A program made the translations under genes and the position numbers. A stretch of 64,000 nucleotides of DNA from Nocardioides marinisabuli (GTDB taxonomy: Bacteria > Actinomycetota > Actinomycetes > Propionibacteriales > Nocardioidaceae). Each line of letters starts with the position of its first letter. Position 1 is the stretch's first letter. The stretch is from positions 3,348,001 through 3,412,000 of the forward strand of contig NZ_CP059163.1 of NCBI RefSeq assembly GCF_013466785.1. Direction: 5' to 3'. Below are positions 48,301-58,046 of this stretch, one piece after another. Below the pieces are notes generated by a model, which searched no databases, had not been told where the DNA came from, and was given only the letters and a program-made list of their open reading frames with translations.

Positions 48301-49194
48301 ACCGTGGCGCAGGCCGCCGACGGCGAGCCCGGGGACCTGGGCCTGGCCCGGGTGGCCTTCGTCGACCGCGACAACGGCGAGGTGCTGTGCACCGACACCC
48401 CCGACGCCTCGGGCGCCGCGGCGTGCGGCGCGCTGCTCGACGTCGACGGGGCCGCCACGTCGTACACGGTGGGCACCACGCTCGTGGACCGCTTCGCCCG
48501 CGACGAGCGCTCCGACGACGCGGTCGTCACGCTCCTCACCGAGGACGCCGCCGCGCCCGGCACCACCATCAGCAGCGGCCCGGGCGAGGGCTCCTTCCCC
48601 CGCACGGACACCGTCACCTTCGAGCTCTCCTCCGACACCGTGGGGGTCACCTACGACTGCACCCTCGACGGGGTGGGGGTCGACTGCGCCGACGGCGAGG
48701 TCACGCTCGACGGCCTGACCCAGGGCACCCACCGCTTCAGCGCCGCCGCCCGCGGCGAGGGCGGGGCCACCGACCCGACGCCGGCGACCCGGACCTTCGG
48801 GACCCCGTTCTCGGCCGACCGCCTAACCGAGGAGACCGACGGCTGGACGCTGCGCCGCGGCGGGCGCTACTACGACAAGCGGTTCCTGCGCACCGACCGG
48901 CGCGCCGAGGTGCTCGGTCTCGACGTGACCCGCGCGACCTCGATCGTGCTGGTGGCCACCAAGGCCCCCGACCACGGCCGGGTCCGGGTGTTCCTCGACG
49001 GCCAGAAGCTCAAGAAGGCCAACCTGGCGCGCTCGCGGACCAGGAACGGTGCGGTGGTGAAGGTCGTCGAGAGCAGCAGCCCGCTCACCGGTCGCCTCAC
49101 GATCAAGACCCTGCGCAACCGCACGGTCAAGATCGAGGGCGTCGGCGTCATCAGCGCGGCGCCGGCCCGCCCGGTCCGCGACGCGGGGGTGTGA
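45313..49194 (+). CDS. Secreted zinc metallopeptidase, reprolysin-like
   Basis: A 1,293-residue secreted protein. Signal peptide of about 30 residues; a propeptide-like region to about residue 230; the metallopeptidase domain (YALALVTDPAYAAYF to about 475) with the zinc motif HEMGHQFAGNH at residues 402-412. The usual glycine at position eight of the motif is alanine here. The remainder is several beta-sandwich modules (for example VTAPADRTIPVRTPFTLTGS, VQYSDSLDAPVEVRLSAART) and a C-terminal domain rich in basic residues. The ATG has GAGAGGA upstream. The last 44 bp overlap nei2 tail to tail. A general protein-degrading role is likely; the target is unknown. Confidence 0.9.
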   Translation: MRRRSMTLPCVLTAGALALGVGAAQPPASASPGSGMSGASHSASVVSTVVVAGGLFEELTGFALPEGVDAPVRVRPEEFSAYDVDVAALGARLAQAPSPRAARRGAEPLVVRLPDPDGTTRAFEVVEDPVLQSGLQAAHPEIRTFAGRQSDDPTRTVRLDVTPMGVHASVRGLAGRDTWYLDPVVTAPGTTEHLSYHRSALPETPHLEESPFVESLLEDTAVAPTAAAQARTEPGAAVTRRTYALALVTDPAYAAYFGADGQPGDPQVVLAEKATLMNRVNQIYNDDMAIHLEMVEGSEDLNLDTAAKATEPDGPCGESACFDPADLDPETGGCTGTLLDRNIFVTGQIIGADRFDIGHIMLGINGGGVAYLGVVGEQLKAGGCTGLPFPEGDFMAVDYVAHEMGHQFAGNHTFDGAEGACSGLNRNQGTSVEPGSGSSVMAYAGICDTDDLQPHTDPYFSQRTIDEFTAHVTAAPSSYSEEQTLTFDGFDTNGDTVNLRYQGRVASIVRGTASYNVLNVTQQMRTLTGANVSVAGYDGSALSLNDGGFTVRWPDATDHPRIVVTDVSDAGGDPLSAYVGVPVEGGPATNQGSTTNVTTNHAPTVTAPADRTIPVRTPFTLTGSATDVDGDELLHLWEQNDTGGTTGTALTSSGRTSGPLFRVFGTSADVSLEESLEYESPGQNLATTSPSRTFPDLAQVVAGTTNAATGSCPAVTGDVVEPAVLDCYSELLPTAARTMRFRLTARDQFPTGGGTQYDDVVLTVGSAGPLQVASQPADVVGGSTGTVTWAVNGTDAAAYAPQVRISLSTDGGLTFPTVLAQSTANDGSHQVTWPQERTERARVRVEAVDNYFFDVDDADFAIEPSLELSASSSAVEVQYSDSLDAPVEVRLSAARTDGDQLALDVTGLAGLGATLVSASADGVRPGTARFEVDGPVTGPVGEQAVTLTATAGTAPGAEQVTAPLQVTVLPEDATVAYTGPTTVRATQDPQPVALSATVAQAADGEPGDLGLARVAFVDRDNGEVLCTDTPDASGAAACGALLDVDGAATSYTVGTTLVDRFARDERSDDAVVTLLTEDAAAPGTTISSGPGEGSFPRTDTVTFELSSDTVGVTYDCTLDGVGVDCADGEVTLDGLTQGTHRFSAAARGEGGATDPTPATRTFGTPFSADRLTEETDGWTLRRGGRYYDKRFLRTDRRAEVLGLDVTRATSIVLVATKAPDHGRVRVFLDGQKLKKANLARSRTRNGAVVKVVESSSPLTGRLTIKTLRNRTVKIEGVGVISAAPARPVRDAGV

Positions 49195-49990
49195 CCGGCT
49201 CGGGCTGGCAGCGCGGGCACCAGTAGATCGCGCGCTCGCGTCCGGGTGGGCCCTGGCGGTCCACCCGGATCGAGGTCGCGCAGCGCCGGCAGGGGGACCG
49301 CTCGCGCCGGTAGACCCAGGTGCGCTCGCGCTCCCGCAGGTCACCGGTGGTCGACTGGACGGCCCGCTCCTTGTTGAGCTGGAGCATCTGGCGGCCCCGG
49401 CGCACCGCGCGCGCCAGGTCGGGCACGTCGCCGACCGGCAGCCGCGGGTGCAGCCCGGAGACGAAGCACAGCTCGGCGACGTACATGTTGCCGAGCCCCG
49501 CGAGCCTGGTCTGGTCGCGCAGCGCGTCGCCGACCTCGCGCTCGGGCTCCTCGCGCAGCCGGCGCAGCGCCTCCTCCTCGTCCCAGTCGGGACCCAGGAG
49601 GTCGGGGCCCAGGTGGCCCACCACCTCGTGCTCGTCGGCGGTCGGCAGCAGCTCGACCACGCCCAGGGAGAAGCCGACGGTGGTCACGGTGTCGTCGCCG
49701 AGGACCGCCCGCGCCTGGTAGGCGGGGCGCGGCCAGCGCCGACCGGGCGCCAGGGCGCGCCACGCGCCCTCCATCTTCAGGTGGGTGTGCAGCGTCAGCG
49801 GGGGACCGACGGGCGGGTGCAGCCGGGTCAGCAGGTGCTTGCCGCGCGAGACGGTGCCCTCGACCCGCGAGCCCACCAGGTCGGCGGTCGCGTGCTGGGG
49901 GACCCGCAGCTCGGCGACGGTCAGCACGTGGCCGGCCAGCGCCCGGTCGAGCAGCCGGGCGGCCCGGTAGACGGTGTCGCCCTCAGGCAC
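49151..49990 (-). CDS. nei2: Fpg/Nei family DNA glycosylase
   Basis: A 279-residue base-excision repair enzyme that removes oxidised bases and cuts the strand. The N-terminal MPEGDTVYRAARLLDRALAG carries the catalytic Pro2 and Glu3. The conserved lysine is in SRGKHLLTRL, the helix-two-turn-helix in DQTRLAGLGNMYVAELCFVSGLHP, and the zinc finger is CRRCATSIRVDRQ with YWCPRCQ. The MPEGDTV start, with Thr after Asp, groups it with actinobacterial Nei2. The GTG start overlaps the lhr stop by 8 bp, so the two are translationally coupled. Confidence 0.93.
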   Translation of the reverse strand: MPEGDTVYRAARLLDRALAGHVLTVAELRVPQHATADLVGSRVEGTVSRGKHLLTRLHPPVGPPLTLHTHLKMEGAWRALAPGRRWPRPAYQARAVLGDDTVTTVGFSLGVVELLPTADEHEVVGHLGPDLLGPDWDEEEALRRLREEPEREVGDALRDQTRLAGLGNMYVAELCFVSGLHPRLPVGDVPDLARAVRRGRQMLQLNKERAVQSTTGDLRERERTWVYRRERSPCRRCATSIRVDRQGPPGRERAIYWCPRCQPEPVTPPRRGPGGPAPR

Positions 49991-52900
49991 GACCGCTCCT
50001 GAGCCGCAGCCCGCGCGGGGTGGAGACGAAGCCGGCGGAGGTCAGCGCCTCGCGCAGCGGGGTGTCACCCCGGCCGAGGAGCTGCTCGCCGTCGGCCTTC
50101 TCGACGGTGAGGCGGCCCAGCGCCCCGCGACGACGGCCTCGGCCAGGGCGGCGGTGGCCGGGCCGAGCAGCGCGGGCTCCTCGCTCCAGGTCAGCAGCGT
50201 GCGCCCGCCGCGCTCGACGTAGAGCACCAGGCGCCCGTCGACCAGCACCACCATCGCCCCCGCCTTGCGGCCGGGCCGGTGGCCGCTCTCGGACTCCTCC
50301 GCGCGGGCCAGCCCAGCGCCGCGCCGTAGGGGTTGGCGGGGTCGGTGGCCGCCAGTGCGATCGCCACCGGCTCCTGCTCGGCCCCCGGGAGCGCGCCGGT
50401 CTCGGCGCCCACGGCCCCGTCGGCGAAGGTGCGCAGCCGGTCGACCGCGCCGGCGGTGCCGAACTGGGCGGCGCCCAACCTGTCGACGAAGTACCCGCGC
50501 CGACAGCGACCGGTGTCCTCGAAGGCCGAGAGCACCTTGTAGACGGCCGCGAAGCCGCCCGGCACCCGCTCGCTCACCACGGCCCCGCGGGTCACGACCC
50601 CGTGGCGGTCGAGCAGCCGCTCGGCGACGGCGTGGGCGCGCCTGGTCGGGTCGGGGTCGACGCCTGGCAGCAGCGACCACCGCCCGGCGGTCTCCGGCGG
50701 GCCGGTGCGCGCCGTCGCGAGCCGGGCCCCGGCCCCGGTGGTCGAGGCCATCCGCGGCGAGCCCATGCGGGCGCGCGGCGGGGGACGCCGGGTGCGGTGG
50801 CTGGCGGTGCCGGTGCGGGTCAGGGCGCGCAGCGGCGTGAGCGTGTCGTTGCTGACCCGGCCGGCCCACACGAGCTCCCACAGCGCGGCCGACAACGCCT
50901 GGTCGGTGACCTCCACCCCGGCCCCGCGCACCGCGTCGGCGAGCTGGCGGAAGAAGTAGGCGCCGCCGCCGGCCAGCGCGTCGAGCACCGCCTGGCCGGC
51001 CTCGGAGTGCTCGGGCGCCTGCGGCTCGGGCAGCGTCAGGTCGGCGGAGTCGGCCAGGTGCAGCGAGACCCAGCCGTCGGAGCCCGGCAGCGTGCCGTGG
51101 CCGGCCCACACCACCTCGCCCGAGGCGGTCAGCTCGTCGAGGTACGACGTCTCGTAGTCGCGGACCCGGGCGGCGAGCACCAGCGGCTCGAGCGCCGAGG
51201 CCGGGACCGGGCAGCCGGCCAGCTGGTCGATGGCCGACAGGACGCCGTCGACCCCGCGCAGCCCGCCGCGGGCACCGCCCGCCCGACCGCCCGCGGAGGG
51301 CGCGGCGGCCCAGACGTGCTGCCAGGCCCCGAGGAAGCGACCGAGCGCGTCGGGCTCGACCGGCTCGACCTCCTTGCGCAGCCGCGCCAGCGACCGGCGG
51401 CGCAGCTTGCGCAGCACCTCGGCGTCGCACCACTCGGTGCCCGCGCCGGAGGGGCGGAACTCGCCGTCGAGCACCCGCCCCTGGGAGGCCAGGCGCTGCA
51501 GGGTCTGGCGCACCACGGCCGAGCCCAGGCCCAGACGCGCGGCCACGTCGTCGACGGTGAACGGCCCGTGCGTGCGGGCGTGGCGCGAGACCAGGTCGCC
51601 GATCGGGTCGTCGACGGGGTCGGTGAACGCGTCGGGGGTGCCCGGCGGCACCGGCACCCCGAGCCCGTCGCGCAGGCGCCCGACGTCCTCGATGGCGCTC
51701 CAGCGCTCGGTGCCGCCCATCCGCAGCGCGACCACGCGCCGGGCGGCGACCAGCTCGGCGGCCCATGCGTCGACGTCGGCGTCGGGCACCGAGCGGGCCA
51801 CCACCTCCTCGCGCGAGAGCGGGCCGAGCAGGCGCAGCAGGTCGGCCAGGCCCTCGGCGCTGCGGGCGCGTCGCTCGTCGGTGAGGCGCTGCAGCTCGGC
51901 CTCGACCTCCTCGAGCACCGCCGGGTCGAGCAGCTCGCGCAGCTCGGCGCGCCCGAGCAGCTCGGCGAGCAGGCCCTGGTCGAGCGCGAGCGCGGCGGCC
52001 CGGCGCTCGGCGATGGGGGAGTCGCCCTCGTAGACGAACTGGGCCACGTAGCCGAAGAGCAGGCTGCGGGCGAACGGCGAGGGGGCGTGGGTGGTCACGT
52101 CGGCGACCTGGACCTCGCGGCGGTCGACGCGGCGCATCAGGCCGATGAGGCTCGGCAGGTCGTAGACGTCCTGCAGCACCTCGCGCACCGCTTCGAGCAC
52201 GATCGGGAACGAGGGGTAGCGCGAGGCCACCTCGAGCAGCGCCGCCGAGCGCTGGCGCTGCTGCCACAGCGGCGAGCGGCGCCCGGGGTCGCGGCGCGGC
52301 AGCAGCAGGGCCCGGGCCGCGCACTCGCGGAAGCGCGAGGCGAACAGGGCCGACCCGCCGACCTCCTGGGTGACCAGGTCGTCGATCTCGTCGGGCTCGA
52401 AGACGAACACCTCGGCGCCCGGGGGCTCGGCGTCGGTGTCGGGGATGCGGATCACGATGCCGTCGTCGGAGGCCACCGCCTGGCCGTCGACGCCGAGCCG
52501 CTCGCGCAGGCGGGCGTTGATGGCCAGCGCCCAGGGTGCGTGCACGGGGGTGCCGTAGGGGGAGTGCAGCACCAGTCGCCAGTCGCCGAGCTCGTCGCGG
52601 AAGCGCTCGACGAGCAGGGTGGTGTCGGTGGGCAGCAGGTTGGTGGCCTCGAGCTGCTCGTGCAGGTAGGTGACCAGGTTGCCGGCGGCGTAGTCGTCGA
52701 GCCCGTTGGCCCGGGCGCGCGCCTCCGCCTTGGCCCGCGGCATCGAGCCGAGCTCGCGGGTGAAGGCGCCGATCGCCTCGCCGAGCTCGGCGGGTCGACC
52801 GAGGCTGTCGCCCTTCCAGAAGGGCAGGCGCCCCGGGATGCCGGGCGCCGGGGTGACCAGCACCCGGTCGTGGGTGATGTCCTCGATGCGCCAGCTGGTC

Positions 52901-54633
52901 GCGCCGAGCGCGAAGACGTCGCCGACGCGCGACTCGTAGACCATCTCCTCGTCGAGCTCGCCGACGCGGCGCCCGGGCCCCTCGCCACCGACGAGGAAGA
53001 CCCCGAAGAGCCCCCGGTCGGGGATGGTGCCGCCGCTGGTGACCGCGAGCCGCTGCGCCCCCGGACGGCCGGTCAGCTCGCCGGTGACCCGGTCCCACAC
53101 GATGCGCGGGCGCAGCTCGGCGAACTCGTCGCTGGGGTAGCGCCCCGCCAGCAGGTCGAGCACGCCGTCGTACGCCGAGCGCGGCAGCCCCGCGAAGGAC
53201 GCGGAGCGCTTGAACAGCTCGAAGAGCTCGTCGACGCCCCACGGCTCGAGCGCGGTGGCGGCGACCACCTGCTGGGCCAGCACGTCGAGCGGGTTGGTCG
53301 GCACCCGCAGCGACTCGATCGCGCCGGCGCGCATCCGCTCGACCGCCACCGCGGTCTGGGCCAGGTCGCCGCGGTGCTTGGGGAACAGCACGCCGCGGGA
53401 GACCTCGCCGACCTGGTGGCCGGCCCGGCCGACCCGCTGCAGCGCGCTGGCGACGCTGGGCGGCGACTCGATCTGCACCACGAGGTCGACGGCGCCCATG
53501 TCGATGCCGAGCTCGAGGCTGCTGGTCGCGACCACGGCGGGCAGCCGGCCGCGCTTGAGGTCGTCCTCGATCAGCGCCCGCTGCTCCTTGGAGACCGAGC
53601 CGTGGTGGGACTTGGCGATCACCGGAGCGCCCTCGGCGGTGGTGTCGACCGTCTTGTCGCCGGGCGCGGGCTCCACCCCGGCCCGCTCGGCCGCGATCTC
53701 GTTGAGCCGTGCGGTCAGCCGCTCGGAGAGCCGCCGCGAGTTGGCGAAGACGATGGTCGAGCTGTGCTGCTCGATCAGGTCGACGACCCGCTCCTCGACG
53801 TGCGGCCAGATGCTCGAGACCCGCTCGCCTGCGCTCTCGTCGTCGCCGTCGGCGGAGTCGTCGAAGGCGCCGCCGGGGCTGGTCATGTCCTCGACCGGCA
53901 CCACGACCGTGAGGTCCCACTGCTTCTCGCTGGGGGGCGAGACGACCTCGACCGGCGCGGTGCCGCCGAGGTAGCGCGCGACCTCCTCGACCGGGCGCAC
54001 CGTGGCGGAGAGCCCGATGCGCTGGGCGGGCCGCTCGAGCAGCGCGTCGAGCCGCTCGAGGGAGACACCCAGGTGGGCCCCGCGCTTGGTGCCGGCCACG
54101 GCGTGCACCTCGTCGACGATGACCGTCTGCACACCGCGCAGCGCCTCACGGGCCTGCGAGGTCAGCATCAGGAACAGCGACTCGGGGGTGGTGATCATGA
54201 CGTCGGGCGGCGCGGTGACCATCTTGCGCCGGTCGGCGGCGCTGGTGTCGCCCGAGCGCACCCCGACCCGCACCTCGGGCAGCTCGGTGCCCAGGCGCGA
54301 GGCGGTGTGGCGGATGCCGGTCAGCGGCGCGCGCAGGTTGCGCTCGACGTCGACGGCCAGTGCCTTGAGCGGGGAGACGTAGAGCACCCGGCAGCGCTGC
54401 TGCTTGTCCTCGGGCGGCGGGTCGGTGAGCAGCCGGTCGATGGACCACAGGAAGGCGCTGAGCGTCTTGCCCGAGCCGGTCGGGGCGACGACCAGGGCGT
54501 GGCGCCCGGCCCCGATCGCCTCCCACGCCCCCTCCTGGGCCGGCGTGGGCTCGGCGAACGCGGCCGCGAACCAGGTGCGGGTGGGCTCGCTGAAGCGCTC
54601 CAGCGCGCGGTGGGGGGCGACGACGTCGGGCAC
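49983..54633 (-). CDS. lhr: Lhr-type ATP-dependent DNA helicase, two frameshifts near C-terminus
   Basis: Lhr is a large superfamily 2 helicase in DNA repair; about 1,550 residues here if read through. Helicase core: APTGSGKTLSAFLWSIDRLL (Walker A), VDEVHAVAGTKRGAHLGVSL (DEVH), LSATVRP, SHHGSVSKEQR, SSLELGIDMGAVDLV and QRVGRAGHQ. The Lhr core and C-terminal Lhr-CTD follow. The reading frame breaks near 50303-50312 (a G missing) and near 50111-50117 (a C missing); reading through these gives EESESGHRPGRKAGAMVVLV and then LTVEKADGEQLLGRGDTPLR, ending GRA-stop at 49983. Uncorrected, the frame ends at 50191. The start GTG 54633 has CAGACT 6 nt upstream. Coupled to nei2. Confidence 0.88.
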
Positions 54634-54676
54634 CCGCCAAGTCTGGCCCACGCCACCGACAACCGGGCCCACCCTC

Positions 54677-54698
54677 AGGGCCCACCCGTCGGGGCCCT
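54677..54698 (-). terminator. Short hairpin at end of GNAT gene
   Basis: AGGGCCC and GGGCCCT 7-bp arms around 8 nt, touching the GNAT stop codon; downstream lies the lhr promoter. Confidence 0.4.
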
Positions 54699-55201
54699 CA
54701 GCCCAGGTGCAGCTTCATCCCGTCGTGCGAGGCGACGTAGCCCAGCCGCTCGTAGACCCGGCGCGCACCGGCGCGGGAGCGGTCGGTGGTCAGCTGCACC
54801 ATGCCCGCGCCGTGGCTGCGGGCGTAGCCGGTGACCCACTCGAGCAGCTGGGTGCCCAGCCCCAGGTGGCGCACCGCCGACGCGACGCGCACGGCCTCGA
54901 CCTGCAGGCGCAGCGTGGCGCCGCGCGAGAGCCCCGGCAGCATCGTCAGGTGCACCGTGGCCACGACCTCGTCCTGGGGCGAGCGCACGGCGACGAGCAG
55001 GTGGTCGGGGGAGCGGTCGATGCGCGCGAAGGCCCGCAGGTACGGCTCGAGGTCGGCGTGCTCGCGCTCCCGGCCCAGCTCGTCGTCGGCCAGCAGCGCC
55101 ACCAGGGCCGGCACGTCGGCGCGCCGCGCGCGGGTGACGGCGTACGCCGTGCCGTCGACGTGGAGGGTCGCCAGGCGGGAGGCGTCGTCGGTGATGCCCA
55201 T
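54698..55201 (-). CDS. GNAT family acetyltransferase
   Basis: A 167-residue protein with the GNAT fold: VATVHLTMLPGLSRGATLRL (strands 2-4), the acetyl-CoA loop VRHLGLGTQLLEWVTGYARS (a Q/RxxGxG/A variant), and the C-terminal ARRVYERLGYVASHDGMKLHL. The substrate is unknown. The ATG at 55199-55201 has GAGGAGA upstream, and TAGGTT further upstream gives a short leader. It is divergent from the ABC system at 55304. Confidence 0.88.
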   Translation of the reverse strand: MGITDDASRLATLHVDGTAYAVTRARRADVPALVALLADDELGREREHADLEPYLRAFARIDRSPDHLLVAVRSPQDEVVATVHLTMLPGLSRGATLRLQVEAVRVASAVRHLGLGTQLLEWVTGYARSHGAGMVQLTTDRSRAGARRVYERLGYVASHDGMKLHLG

Positions 55202-55237
55202 CAGTCGGTCTCCTCGGGGGTGCGGTCCACCCGCGCG

Positions 55238-55243
55238 AACCTA
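55238..55243 (-). promoter_or_regulatory. -10 element of GNAT gene
   Basis: TAGGTT on the minus strand, 36 nt before the ATG; leader of about 30 nt. Confidence 0.45.
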
Positions 55244-55291
55244 GTCGCTCGGGGCCGCGGTGTCTGTCCGGGCCGGTCGGCTGGTTGTGCC

Positions 55292-55297
55292 TAGAGT
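55292..55297 (+). promoter_or_regulatory. -10 element, leaderless start of ABC operon
   Basis: TAGAGT ends 6 nt before the GTG at 55304. Confidence 0.6.
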
Positions 55298-55303
55298 GAC
55301 GGC

Positions 55304-56268
<965 letters not shown>

Positions 56269-56272
<4 letters not shown>

Positions 56273-57069
56273 CGAGCAGCGCACCGACCGGCACCCTGGA
56301 CGGCGCCCTGCGGCTGGTCGACTACTGGGCCACCGTCTACCGCCGCACCTGGCGCGGCAGCATCGTGACGTCGTTCGTCACACCGTTGCTCTACGTGCTG
56401 GCGATGGGCGTCCTGCTGGGCGGCTTCGTCGAGGCCGACGCCGAGGTGCTGGAGGGCGCGACGACGTACCTGGCCTTCGTGGTGCCGGGCATGGTGGCGG
56501 CGACCACGATGACCACGGTGGTGGGCGAGGTGACCTACCCGGTGATGGCGATGGTGAAGTGGAACAAGACCTACTACTCCATGACCGCCACCCCGCTCGC
56601 CGTGCCCGACATCGTGCTGGCCCACCTGGGCTTCGTGGCCTTCCGCGTCACCGTCACCGCGGCGGTCTTCCTGGCCGTCACCGCGCCCTTCGGGGTCTAC
56701 GAGTCGCTGCCCGGGGTGCTGGCCGCGCTGGTGGTGCAGGTGCTGCTCGGGATGGCCTTCGCGGCCCCGGTCTACGCGTTCGCCGCCGGGCTGCGCGACG
56801 AGACCGCCTTCGCGCTGGTCTTCCGGCTCGGGATGATCCCGATGTTCCTCTTCTCCGGCGCCTTCTTCCCCGTCGCCAACCTCGACGCGCCCCTCGAGGC
56901 GCTGGCGCGCGCCACGCCGCTGTGGCACGGCGTCGACCTGACCCGGATGCTGGTGCTGGGCGTGCCCGACTGGTCGATGGTGCTCGTGCACGTGGGCTAC
57001 CTGCTCGCCCTCGTGGCGCTCGGCTGGTGGTGGGCCCTGCGGCGCCTGACCCGGAGGCTCGCCCAGTGA
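56269..57069 (+). CDS. ABC-2 transporter permease 1 (DrrB/NodJ-like)
   Basis: A 266-residue membrane protein with six helices (about residues 30-52, 62-84, 105-135, 142-165, 175-200, 230-260). The pattern RGSIVTSFVTPLLYVLAMG and the FLFSGAFFPVANLDAPLEAL motif are those of the DrrB/NodJ permease family. The GTG start overlaps the ATPase stop (GTGA), and the stop overlaps the next start in the same way. It forms a heterodimer with the next gene product, probably for exporting a drug or lipid-linked compound. Confidence 0.9.
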
Positions 57070-57833
57070 TGGTGACCGCGAGCACCGGGCTCATCCTGCA
57101 GCGCAACTTCCTGGCCTACCGGAGGGTCTGGTGGATCTTCGCCACCGGCTTCCTCGAGCCGGTGCTCTACCTGTTCTCGATCGGCGTCGGCGTCGGCGCG
57201 CTGATCAGCGGCTTCGAGGTCGGCGGCCGCGAGATCGCGTACGCCGAGTTCGTCGCCCCCGGCATGCTCGCGGCCTCGGCGATGAACGGCGCGGTGCTCG
57301 ACTCGACGTTCAACTTCTTCTTCAAGCTCAAGTACTCCAAGCTCTTCGACCAGATGCTCGCCACCCCGCTGACCACCAGCGACATCGCCCGCGGCGAGCT
57401 GGCGTGGTCGCTGCTGCGCGGCGGCCTCTACTCGCTGGGCTTCCTGCTGGTGATGCTGGCGATGGGGCTGGTCTCGTCGTGGTGGGCGGTGCTGGTGCTG
57501 CCGGCGGCGCTGCTCATCGGGCTGGCGTTCGGGGCCGTGGCCATGGCCCTGACCACCTTCATGCGCTCGTGGCAGGACTTCGAGCTGGTGACCCTGACGA
57601 CGCTGCCGATGTTCCTGTTCTCGGCGACCTTCTTCCCGGTCACGACCTACCCGGGCGCGCTGCGCTGGGTGGTGGAGGCGACGCCTCTCTACCGGGGCGT
57701 GGTGCTGTGCCGCGAGCTCACCACCGGTGCCGTCTCGTGGGACTCCGCGGTCTCGGTGGTCTACCTGGTCGCGATGGGCCTGGTCGGCCTGGTGGTCGCC
57801 CGCCGGCGGCTCGACTCGCTCCTGCTGACCTGA
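57066..57833 (+). CDS. ABC-2 transporter permease 2 (DrrB/NodJ-like)
   Basis: A 255-residue homologue of permease 1: VWWIFATGFLEPVLYLFSIG, VAPGMLAASAMNGAVLDSTF and FLFSATFFPVTTYPGALRW correspond to the same positions. The GTG at 57066 overlaps the previous stop; an ATG directly after it is an alternative start. It completes the exporter with two different permease subunits. Confidence 0.9.
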   Translation: MMVTASTGLILQRNFLAYRRVWWIFATGFLEPVLYLFSIGVGVGALISGFEVGGREIAYAEFVAPGMLAASAMNGAVLDSTFNFFFKLKYSKLFDQMLATPLTTSDIARGELAWSLLRGGLYSLGFLLVMLAMGLVSSWWAVLVLPAALLIGLAFGAVAMALTTFMRSWQDFELVTLTTLPMFLFSATFFPVTTYPGALRWVVEATPLYRGVVLCRELTTGAVSWDSAVSVVYLVAMGLVGLVVARRRLDSLLLT

Positions 57834-57851
57834 GCCACGCACAATGAGCCC

Positions 57852-58046
57852 GTGAGGCACACGGAGTTCTGGGCACGGCTCGACGAGGCGCTGGGCAGGG
57901 AGTCGGCGGGCTCGTGGGCCGAGCTGTTCGTGCTCCAGGAGCTGGGCAGCCGCACCACCCGGCAGGCGCTCGACGCGGGCGTCCCGCCCAAGCAGGTCTG
58001 GGCCGCGGTCTGGCGCGCCCTCGAGCTGCCCGAGCGCTACCGGTGA
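57852..58046 (+). CDS. DUF3046 family protein
   Basis: A 64-residue protein, RHTEFWARLDEALGRESAGS then LGSRTTRQALDAGVPPKQVW, matching DUF3046, a small actinobacterial family of unknown function. In mycobacteria and streptomycetes it is encoded directly before recA. Here recA does not follow; an MFS transporter does. The stop overlaps the MFS start (GTGA). Confidence 0.88.
   Translation: MRHTEFWARLDEALGRESAGSWAELFVLQELGSRTTRQALDAGVPPKQVWAAVWRALELPERYR

Noticed and set aside
50020..54834. Very long open frame on the plus strand opposite lhr
   Set aside because: Opposite strand of a clear helicase gene; high GC makes the antisense frames open. No recognisable domain and a low-complexity composition.
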